Part shown: positions 49,626 through 60,700 of the stretch, in pieces
Numbering within the stretch: position 1 is the stretch's first letter
Layout: the number at the start of each line of letters is the position of its first letter
Assembly: GCA_032207245.1 (NCBI GenBank)
Contig: CM063506.1
Span: 36,989,742 to 37,053,741 of the forward strand
Direction: 5' to 3'
DNA from: Pardosa pseudoannulata
Lineage: Eukaryota; Arthropoda; Arachnida; Araneae; Lycosidae
Length of the DNA: 64,000 bases
Program-made: the position numbers and the translations under genes
Notes under the pieces: model-generated
The model's input: the letters and a program-made list of their open reading frames with translations, nothing else
The model's database searches: none
What the model was told of the DNA's origin: nothing

Positions 49626-50034
49626 TGTAATGATATTTTTATCTTAAAAATTAACCAGCTTAATTATGTCTATCTTGAATTCCCTTTCGGTTCGATTCTA
49701 TCTTTTTTGTTATGCCTTTCTAGTTACCTAACCGACTGTATTTGTTTTCCCTCAAGGTTCCTTCTGGTTTCATAAGTAACTAAAAAGTTATTATGAATCT
49801 TAAACTACATCATTGGCTTGACCACTTCACTTGTAGATAATTTTTGATTGGTTGCCACAAACAACTATTTAACCACGATATAGAGGTTTTGCGAACAGTT
49901 CGTTCATGAGAGTTCAAGCCTGAATTAACTATGATAGTTTGATCAAAGCATTCCATTTCGTTTTAACTCGTCTACGGTTCCATGACTGCAAGGCTAACTT
50001 TTCAGCTCGGAACTGATGAGACAAAACACCTCAT

Positions 50035-50037
<3 letters not shown>
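49626..50037 (-). repeat. LTR-like repeat next to (TA)n
   Basis: On the minus strand it starts TGTCATGAGG and ends ATATCATTACA. The final 80 bp match the end of 39739-40212. It abuts a TA tract at its 5' end. The LTR call rests on the TG...CA ends and that homology. Confidence 0.45.

Positions 50038-50096
<59 letters not shown>
50038..50096. repeat. (TA)n microsatellite
   Basis: Pure TA between two LTR-like repeats. Confidence 0.95.
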
Positions 50097-50097
<1 letters not shown>

Positions 50098-50121
50098 GTA
50101 ATCCAGTAATTTAATACAACT

Positions 50122-50345
50122 GTCGGTCACATTAATTATGCTGTAGCCTCTATTGTTTTTACTTTCCTAGCCTACTGGGCAACGAGAAGCCAAAGAAACT
50201 AGACTATTGAATAATGTTGCAGTTGGGCCACATTGAAGAAAAGCACAATTTTGAGAACAACTTAAAGCTTTATTGATCTAAAAACAGCTCTTTGCCAGTC
50301 GACGGCAAACAAGAAAATGATTGCTCTAACAGAGGTGTATAATAC
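50122..50345 (-). repeat. LTR-like repeat in (TA)n, copy C (partial)
   Basis: On the minus strand it matches the last 220 bp of copies A and B (cacctctgttagagcaatca, an aataaagcttt signal, then gaggctacag). It again ends at a TA tract. Confidence 0.6.
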
Positions 50346-50721
50346 GTTATCCTTTAAACGAAAAAATAACTCATTACTTTAGCAGCGTATCAAAACTCCA
50401 ATCCCATATAGCAAATTTAGTTTGCAGCAAACTTGCAGCAGTCTTGCTTTGCAATCCTGCAGACTTGCAACAAGTTCAGCATGACAAGTCGGCAAGTTTG
50501 AAACAAGACTGCAGCAAGTCTAAGCAAACTTCGAAGTCACCATACCTCCAACTTGCAACAAACTTGTCATGTAAGTTACAGTACACTTGTCGTGCAAGTT
50601 TGCAGCAAACTTGTCATATCAAACTTGCAGCAAGTTCATTGCAAACCACGGTTGGAAAAAACCAAGCTGTTTTTGAAAAAAAAAACCTTTTTGTTTGGTT
50701 TAAATACATATGTAAAGGGAA

Positions 50722-50725
<4 letters not shown>

Positions 50726-50760
<35 letters not shown>

Positions 50761-50763
50761 TTT
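50726..50763. repeat. (TTA)n microsatellite
   Basis: About twelve TTA/ATT triplets, present in the left arm of the fold-back element and missing from the right arm, where only aaaaaaaa occurs. It expanded after the inverted repeat formed. Confidence 0.9.
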
Positions 50764-50837
50764 TTGAAAGACTAAGATTTTAGATAATTTTGAATAAATA
50801 TTAAAAATTCATTATTAATTAATTTTTTGCTAATTAA

Positions 50838-51057
50838 CCCTTTGAACCCGAAGGCTCCTGAGCGGAGCCAATTAAAATTTGTCTTCAAACTCCTGAGCTT
50901 CTTTACGGAAACAATGCAGAAAAATTAGATTTTACGATTTGTTTTGTTCTTATGTTAAAAACTGAAAATTATTTGCATTGTCTCCGTAGTAGCGCAGCCC
51001 TCGAGTTTGAAGACAAATTTTAAATGGCTCCACTCCGGAGCCCTCGAGTGCAAAGAG
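50838..51057. mobile_element. piggyBac-like palindromic MITE at the apex
   Basis: The ends ccctttgaacccgaaggctc and (complement) ctctttgcactcgagggctc are flanked by TTAA (50834-50837 and 51058-51061). The inner arms also pair (ggctcctgagcggagcc, aaatttgtcttcaaactc). The ccctttg start and TTAA target fit piggyBac-type MITEs. Confidence 0.7.
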
Positions 51058-51465
51058 TTAATTAGCAAGAAATTAATTACTAATGAATTTTTAATATTTA
51101 TTCAAAATTATCTAAAATCTTAGTCTTTCCAAAAGTAAAAAAAAATTCCCTTTACATATGCTATTTAAATCAAACAAAAAGGGTTTTTTTCAAAAACGGT
51201 GGGATTTTTTTCTAACCCTGGTTTGCAATGAACTTGTTGCATGTTTGATATGACAAGTTTGCGACAAACTTCCACTGCAAGTGCACTGTAACTTGTATGA
51301 CAAGTATGCTGCAAGTTGGAGGTATGGTGACTTCGAAGTTTGCGTAGATTTGCTGCAGTCTTGTTTCAAACTTGCACACTTGTCATGCTTTACTTGTTAC
51401 AAGTTTACAGTCTTCAAAGCAAGACTGCTGCAAGTTTTCTTCCAACTAAATTTGTTATCTGGGAT

Positions 51466-54400
51466 AGAGCCATTTAAGAAACTTTGAAATAATACTTTAT
51501 ATAGAGAAAAAAGGGTTAATACCATTGAAGATAATTTAAAATTTATAAATCCTACATTCAAACGGCCTAAAAGGGTAAAAACTTTATTCTCTTATATAGA
51601 TAATTATTCATTTGAAAACGTTCAATGAAAAGTACTGTATTACTGCTTTTACTCGATTTTATCTATTTTTATATCTTTTTTAATGCTCTAAAGAAATATC
51701 AGCATTAAAAATTCTTCTTCACTCATTTACAGACCATTTATAAGTACCGTCACTTTTTTTCTGTTGTGATGCAAGTAAAAAGAAATATAAAAAAATAGCA
51801 AATATTTTCTCAACTGTTAATATTTGTTTTGAAACTTGCAAAAATAATATAAAAATACATTAACACTATTGGGTTTTAAAATAATAAAATAAAGCATGAT
51901 AAACAAATATGTTTAGTCAAGAACTTTATTTTACTTCGAGAACGATAAATTTAATTCTTAACAGTAAAATTTATAAAAAGTAGAGTAAAATTTGGTTCAC
52001 TAATTAAATACACAATAAACATTTTTTTTAAATAGTTAAAAACTCTACAAATTATGAGATACATTATTAATGGTAATAAAATGGGTTGGAAATAGTCTAC
52101 TTAAAAAGAAAAAATTTTTGATTTTTTCCCCTTCTATTCTACACTTGATCATGCACTCTTTAGAGGGGGGAGGGGGGAGAAAGACTTAGCAGGTTCAACA
52201 TATTCTTACGTTGCTAAGGATTTGTAATTTTTAAATCTTTTTGAGCTGAATTCATCATTAGATAGTTGAAATTATCTGGATATGTGATGTTTGACCAAAG
52301 TCTAACATCAAATATCCAGTCATCCTTACTCTTAAATATGGATTCATGAAATAACAAAATTCGCCAAGTTTTACTTGGATCATAAGTTTTGTAATATACC
52401 GAAGTTAAGATTCAAGGTTGAAACTTTCGGCATACTTTGACAACTTTTTAGCTCCTAAACTGTAAGTTACAGCCATAAAAAATAACTAATGTTAACATGT
52501 AAAAGACATGATAAAAGATATTCTGAACATGACTTGGTGTTCTGAACTAACTAAATTTAAACTGCTAAACTTTGTTGTTACTTATTGCTATAAATTTAAA
52601 CTTTTTTGAAATTATTGTACTTACAAATCTGTATAATAGAATATGCATTATGTATATATTTTGCATGACCTCTACTCTTTGGTGCACGTGGATTTTTATG
52701 TTAATGTCAATGGTAATAAAAAAGTCATGATAGCAGTCGAACTCCAGAGTAGTATTTCAAACTTGGCAGTAATTTAAAACATTGTTGAAAATAAACAAAG
52801 TTTGTTTTTGAAGACCTAAAACGCATTAACTTGTGTACAATATTAATTTAAAGGCTAATTATAACATTCATCCATCCTTTGTTTACATCTTCATTTTTGT
52901 TTCTTATTCGTTATTTATATATGATCTGACTTAAACTTTCATCATTACTTGGCTTCTTGTTTTACTCACTTTCTAGCCCATTTGCGGCAAATATACAATG
53001 TAAGATTTAATTTTTTGTTATTAAACTCATTAAGTGTTTATTATAAATTTTGTATCTAAATGTTATGTTTTTTGAATGTTTGACTATATGATACAGATTA
53101 ACGATTTTCATTTCTGAACATTGGAATTCTCATAGATTGTATTCATTTCTGGGAAGTTTATTTCTGCTATATATTGCTAGATCTCTAAAATTATAATTGT
53201 CAGAAAATTACAGAACTTAATTGCTCGTTTGTCTAGCGACTAAAACTACTTTTTTGATAAAATTATCACTAACTATCTAGACTTTAAATCATACGTACAA
53301 ATTCATTTTTCAAATATTACTATATCTTTGTATTCTTATTTTTGTACCTAGTACTTGTAGTTTTTTAAATATTATTTTTGTAGGTGCAACTTTTTTAACA
53401 TAAAAGAAACTTATTTATAAAATGTAACGTGTTTACTATCAGATTTTAATATTATCCATGATTAATATTTCAAATTCTGTAAAATATTTTTCTACTTTTG
53501 ATTAATCTCAACTTCTTACTTCAAGATGGTAACATTTCAGATTTTCTGTTTCTTCTGTTGGCATGAAAAAGAAGCGATTTCTTAACCATTTCTATCAAAA
53601 TGGGAAACATTTTACTGTTATATAGTTTATTTATAACAAATTAAAGTTATGTTGCCTGTGAAAAAGAAGAATTAAGGAACGAAGAACGTTTTGATTCAAA
53701 TTTGAAGAGACGAGAAAATTAATGCTTTAATAAATTTAATATATAGCTGTTTGTTTCCATTTTATTTGGGATATGATGGAAAACTTTATATTTAGTAGAA
53801 CATTTATTTAATTAAATTAATAGATGTCAAAACAAATCATCTAATATTATAAGTCAGTTTTCATCCCTACTAAATTTATAGTTACTGAAATAAAATATAG
53901 GGTATTAAAATTCAAACAGAAATATTTATAAAATAGTTTTTTGATAGCATTCCGAAAATTTTATTTTTAAAAATTATTTATTATATATTAAGAATGGCAG
54001 CATTTTGAAAATTTCATTTTTAAAAATAATTTTATTCTATAATAAAAATAACAAACTAAATTAGGAAATGCCTGTTTAGAAATAGTGAAAAAGAACGATA
54101 AACAGAATAAAATTCCCAAATTAAAAGTACTGTTTTAAAATTAGAAACTCATAGAAAACTGTGAGAGTCACATTTGTAGTTTACCCCTAGTCAGTTTCTT
54201 GCTTTCTTAGAATTATAAAGCTTCAAAATAGATGTCCACTTTATGTAGTTTTTATTTGTACTGTTGATATATTAGTGTCATTTCTTTAACTTTTTATTAT
54301 TAAAATTCATTTTTATATTATAATACATATAAAATCATTAATTCATACCTTACAGAAAAATTAATGAAGTCTGCTATTTTAAAAATATATAAATAATAAA

Positions 54401-54571
54401 CAGTGAAATAAATAATTGTTTAAAGTATTTGAAATTGTTTTAATATATGTATTTTGTTTCCTTTTACTCATGGAAGTAAAATATTGCTGAAACAAAAGAA
54501 ATGCATAAAGTTTTATTGAATTTTTATAGATTCTATGCCTATAAATCACAGATGTATTCTATTTAAAATAG
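51466..54571. other. AT-rich DNA upstream of the first visible WBP4 exon
   Basis: No exon, repeat array or transposon end could be supported. The WBP4 exon with the start codon, the 5' UTR and the promoter should lie here or further left. They cannot be picked out by eye, because the coding part of that exon may be only the start codon. Confidence 0.4.
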
Positions 54572-54644
54572 GGCTGAATATTGGAAATCTTTGCCAAGAA
54601 AATTTTGTGATATATGTAAATGCTGGTTTGCAGACAATAAAGCC
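54572..54644 (+). CDS. WBP4: WBP4 exon a: N-terminus and first zinc ligands
   Basis: The acceptor aaaatag precedes it and the donor gtaagt follows. One base completes an upstream codon, then 24 codons carry the YWKS motif and the C-x2-C half of the U1-type zinc finger. It ends in phase 0. Confidence 0.93.
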
Positions 54645-57600
54645 GTAAGTGTTTTGGAATCTTCAGTTTCTATTGTTAATTTGTTTTTAAAAAGGAAATT
54701 GATAATTTTCATTAAATAATATTAAACACTGATGTTTTCCTTTGCTACTGAATTTTCTTAAATAATATAGCTTTAAAAAACTTCATATATACTTTTAAGT
54801 AGAAATATTTTTTTATAAAAAAGTTTTTATTATTATTCATTAATACAATTACTAAATTATTTAGAAGAAATAAGTTCTTAATTTTAAAAATGCTCCAACT
54901 TTATATAAAACTATATTTTACTTTGCTTTGGCATTTAAAGTTTGCAAATGTAATGTTTCCTCTGTAGCTTTATTTTTGTCTTGTGTGGTTTTAAAACTTT
55001 TGGCTGAACCCAAGTTAAGGGGAGCATAAAAACTTCTACACAATAGTTGCCAAATTCTAGACACCCTATTTCTGTCAAACACTTGCAATTCTGCAAGTAT
55101 CTGGTGCTTTATTTGTTTTTAAATTACTTAAAATATTTCTTTGTGTTATTAAATTCATTTAATTATATTATTTGTGGATTATTTTCAGGTGATTTAGTAT
55201 GTAACCAAGTAATCTCAGGAACAGATGTGCTATCTATGCTCTTCCAGCCACTATGTTTTTATCTTGGTGATCTTGCTACTGAATTTTCTTAAATAATATA
55301 TCTTTAAAAAACTTCATATATGCTTTTAAGTAGAAATATTTTTTTATAAAAAGTTTTTTTATCCTTCATTAATACAATTACTAAATTATTTAGAAGAAAT
55401 AAGTTCTTATTTCTTCTAAACCCCATTTTTAAAAGTTTCCAAACCAAAATGGCGGCAGAAAATGGCATTTTCTGAAAGATCACCAAGAAAAAAAAATGGA
55501 TGGATGAAAAAATTTACTGCAGACTGTTGAGCACATGGAAAAAGAAATTTAAAATTTGTGAGGGGGGGAACCCTCCTCAACTCCCCCATATTGTTACTAC
55601 TATAAATACATAAAACATACACACATTTTAATAAACATTAAAAAAGAAATAAGGACATACCAATTTAAAACAAATTTAAAATTTGGGAGGGGGGAACCCC
55701 CCTCAACACCCCCCCCTATGTTGTTACAACAACTATAAATACATAAACTATACACACATTTTAATAAATATTAAAAAAAGAAATAAGAACATACCAACTT
55801 AAAACAAATTTCAAATTTGGGAGAGGAGAACCCCCCTCAACACCCTCCCTATGTTGTTACAACTATAAATACATAAACTATATACACATTTTAATAAATA
55901 TTAAAAAAAGAAATAAGGACACACCAGTTTAAAACAAATTTAAAATTTGTGAGGGGGAAACCTCCTTCCCTCATTCCCCGCATATTGTTACAACTAAAAA
56001 TACATAAAAATACACATTTTAATAAACATTAAAAAAAGAAAGGGTGCCGTCAAATTTGGCGACAAAAGCCGGAGCATAAATATCACATCTGCACCGTAAT
56101 CTCAATTATTAGATTTAGCTTTCTGGTGTACTTCTGTATGATTTCTCATTGGTAATGTTATAAAATACTTTGAAATAGTGTTTGCTTGGTATCATTTTGG
56201 TGATAAATTTCCAAAATTGATAAGATTAAGCCAACTGGCCCCTTAAATTTTGAATTGACCCAATTGTTATTTATCAATAAAAAATATACGAACATTATGA
56301 AAATGTCTCATTATTAGATGGAGAGTTTTCATCTTTTAAAATTTTATAACTTTAGTTTTTTTATGCAATTTTGTTTCCTTTTAAATTTTAGAGCATTGAT
56401 TTTCATGAACGGGGTAAACGACATCAAGAAAATGCTCAAAAAAGGATACAAGAAGTAAGTATATCTATACAGTTCTTTTTAAATATATATATATATAACA
56501 TTTAATATATATAAATATATTATATACAAATATGTTCCCTTCCCTTGCATATGTATGAAAATATGCTACCTCTTTTCCTATGATATGTAATATTATAATC
56601 ATGAAAGTTATAATTTAACTACATAAATACTTTCTTACTTTCTGAAACAATTCCTTTGAAATGGATTGTCCCATTCTGAATTTTAAAACTTTTCATGCAT
56701 CAGCTTTTTAAAATGTACACCTAAACATTTTTCTGTTCCTGATAACCAGCACACAAATCAACATATACAGTTATTTTGTTTATTATTAGTGTTAATTTTT
56801 TCTTGTCATATAAGAGCTTATTGTATTAAGAACTACTGCTTAAAACTAATTTTTAAAAAATATCCATTCTACCACTCAGATTCAAATGCAGAGATTCTGA
56901 TACCAATCACAAGGTCCTACCTTTTATGTTTTAATATAACTGATTGCCTGCCATAAAGGTATTTTGGTTTGCCTCACAGAATGTAGTGGAAAAATTTAAA
57001 TTTTTTATAAATTTCCAAAGTGTAGAACATGAAATAAGAATGGAATAACTTATATTGTATACAACACAGTTGTCATGAAGAAGGTAATGTGATTAAATCT
57101 GCATTATTCTAAATTGTAACTGTGGACATTATTCTGTTATTCTGCACATGTAACTCCTTACAAATTTTATTATAATGTTTTATTTTAAACATAAGGATAA
57201 AATTAAATTTTCCTGCTGTTTGACCAAAAGAAAAGCTGTCTTTTCTGCATTGTAGCTAAGCATCCACAATTAAAATATCAGTAATCATTAAAATATATCA
57301 TTAGTCTGCGATAACTAAACACAAGATTTGTGTTCCTCCCACAACAAATCCAATTATAAGAAATGCACAAAAAGAAAAGTGAATTCAGCATTTATTATCA
57401 GATATACACCACTGATGTAAGAGCCAAACAGTTACAATAGTATTTTTCAGAACCAAAGCTGCTGAACAAAATGCTAGCATAGAATATATACAGATTCAGT
57501 TTTAACTGTTGTTGACAGCCAGATTAACTTTTTATATGGAATGAGTAGAATTAAGAATTAAGTTCTGTTATTACAGTGTTATGTTTTTTAAATAAAGGTA

Positions 57601-57705
57601 CGTAAATTTATCTAATGGAACTATGTTTCTGCCTCATGCAATTTGTAAGCATTAAAAAATATAGATGTACAAATTTTACTGAATTAAAATTGAAGATATT
57701 TGTAT

Positions 57706-57771
<66 letters not shown>

Positions 57772-60700
57772 AATAAGATGGACTTCTTGATGGATGGTTG
57801 CAGTCATAGCCCATGAAAAGACACCATTTTAGCTAAAGACCTTTATTTAGACAACGTTGGAGGACGGGTTCGCACTTCCTCATAGGGACAGGACAAACTG
57901 AAGGGTCAACTAGCATGAAGTTATATGTACAAGACCCTTAACACCTGGGTCAACATCTGTGAGAAAAAATCTGCTTCTGACAGCATGCATCTCCTTTTTG
58001 TTTGGAAATTTCCTAAATTGTTCGCTAGGGCTATGTAGAATTATAATTGGTCAGGCCCCTTCTCTGAGGGCTTAAACGGTAGTTTCAGTGGTCAATTTAG
58101 GATAGGGGTTAAAAAGGGGCATGTAAAATGATGCAGGAATCAGCCCTTGATTTAAGTTTTGAAAACCCCGGTGAATTTTCCTTGAATATATATATATACA
58201 CACATATATGTGTGTGTGTGTGTAAACAAACAATAAATGGGAACCACACACTAGAAAATTTATGTATGGAATTTGTTTTTCAATGTCTTGTAAGTTTATT
58301 AAATTGGTTCATTTTTACCTTGTGTAGTGTTTTCCTAGTAATTGTGTAACTTAAGATATTTTTATTTTCTAGATTCAAAAGAGGGGTATGAAAGAATTTA
58401 AGAAGCAACAGGAGCTTGAAAATGAAATGGAAAAAATTGAAAAAGTATGCTATTTATATTTTTTGATTTTGTGTCAGTTGAGTAATTAAAAAAAAAAATT
58501 CTCATTAACTATCATTAAAACTGATAAAAATCTATATATGTGTGTGTGTTTGTATACTTCTGTGTTAAAATACTTGTTTACCTTTTGTTTAGAATCTACC
58601 TAATAAAAGAATGCATTTATTTTTGTATAATCATTACATATATGCAATACTTACTCTCAAAATAAGTTAAAGTAAACTATACAGTAGAAGCAATACTGAA
58701 AAATTCTTCATCTGCTTCATTTGGTAAATAGATTTCCTACAGTATGCAGTTATTAAAGTTTCTGGATAGATTTTTTTTAGAATTATTTTGAATATGGTAA
58801 TATAATTTTAGGTAATATAGGGTTCCCATGGTCCTTAAAAATCCTAAAGAACTCCTCAATTTTAGCTTTACATGATTTCGTATCAATTTTCACAGTACTC
58901 TCCAAACTTTGTGGTTTTGTAAGTTTGGAATTAAACTTGCCCCAAACTGGTTCTAATTAAGAACGCTAGTACAGGTGATAAGTATTGGTCAAAGAATATA
59001 TAAAATATTTGTTAATGTTCATAACATTCTTTTACATTTTCTAGCCAAAAGTGCGGTATTAATAATAAAGAAAATCCTCAAATACATATATATTTTAAGT
59101 ATATTTCTGTAGTAATTCAAAATTCCTTTCCTTGAAATCCTTAAAATATTCTGAAAATACTTTTAGTTTATTAGTACTTTTTATGGTCACAAGCTAGAAA
59201 ACTTTTTTGACAAATAAATAATCTTTCGCATACTGAAAAGGTTTATAAAGTCAACTGCCCTTTCCTAATAGCTAACAGTCATGCAGATTTTTATTAAATG
59301 AAGCATGGAGGTTCAGGGTGGGTTGTAGATATTTCAGTTATTTATGAAAGTTTAATTTTCTTTGCATTGAATGTAATAGAAAAGTCTAAAACGTTCTTCT
59401 TTCCCAGGCAACGTCGGGTATAATCAGCTAGTATATACATACACACATAAATATATATCAGTCATTTTTAAACACTTAGAAAGTACTGTTTATTATATTA
59501 TATTTTATTCACAATTTATTTTTTAATTTGATCACTCAAAAACTTTAAATGTACATTTTTCAAAATGTTTTTGTCAAATATTTTTATTTTATATTAATTT
59601 TTAGGTATTTTTAAAAACTTAGTTCTGAAATATTGTAGGGCATTTATTGAACATGCCTTGTCTGGTTCCTAATTATTAAAATATGTTCCTTAGGAAATAG
59701 GGTTTATGTCATTATTTCAAGTAGGTTCTTATAAAAAGATACTTTGATTCTTAGAAAGTCCTAAATTTTGTTCTGGAAAAAGAATGGGAACCCTGTAATA
59801 CATTTTATATTGTTCCATAGATCATTAGAACTGGGAAAATTTAACTAATGGAATAAATATAAATAAAAATAAATTTATCAGATATTCTTATACTTCAGCA
59901 AATTTAAAAATTTGATTGCTAGTACACCATTACTTAATACTAAAATAAATGTATTGACCATTTTTAATGTGCATTGAGAGAGTTGTTTGTTTTATGTATA
60001 ACAGTTTCAAATATAACATATATTTCTTTTTGCACTATAGGCTGCATTAGCTGCATATAAGAAAGATCTTCAAGCTATGCAACAGCCAGATAAACCAGAT
60101 ATACCACAAGTAGAATTTAAGATTCCTAGCAACAACAGTTCTAGTAAACAACAAAAAAGGACTTTAGAACCTAATGTAAAAAATAAATCTTCTAATAATG
60201 TACCAAAGAAACAAAAAGTAATTAAACCTGAAGAAGTACCTTTTGAAGCCTCTACAGTTCAAAAAGTATGGTATGAAGCAATGACTGACGAAGGTTATAA
60301 ATATTATTGGAATACTGAAACATCAGGTACTAGTTAACTTTCTATTCTTTTATTGCTGTCATTGTTCTCAATTAATACTTAAATGTTCCTTATGTTCACA
60401 ATTTTACCAATTGGTATAATGGCAGGCATGCCAACTAGTCCGAATTCCCCAGAGTTGCTCCAGGGAAATGAGAAAATTTGATAACTCCAGAAGCTCCTCG
60501 ATTACTCTGGAAAATAACAAAACTTTTGAACAGTTAAAAGATTATGATTCAGCAATTAAATACAAAGCTTTGCAAAAAATAAGGCTGAATATTACTCTTT
60601 TCACACAGTAATGCTGCATGTTGAAATTTTCAGTACTGTGCGGAAAATCCAAACTGAATTTTGATCAAATTTCAGTAGACAAACTGTAGAATCCCTGATA

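Larger units (their letters stand above)
50401..51465. mobile_element. Large fold-back element, about 430-bp arms
   Basis: The left arm from atcccatatagcaaatttag is the inverted partner of the right arm ending at ctgggat. Complementarity continues for over 400 bp, through a region of short subrepeats (caagtttgcagcaaacttgt) and the AT-rich inner part. The apex is occupied by a second palindromic MITE at 50838-51057. A (TTA)n run sits only in the left arm. There is no credible coding sequence; open frames inside follow the subrepeats. Confidence 0.85.

Noticed and set aside
50444..50783. Two open frames of 76 and 107 codons
   Set aside because: They arise from the caagtttgcagcaaacttg subrepeats and the TTA run of the fold-back element.
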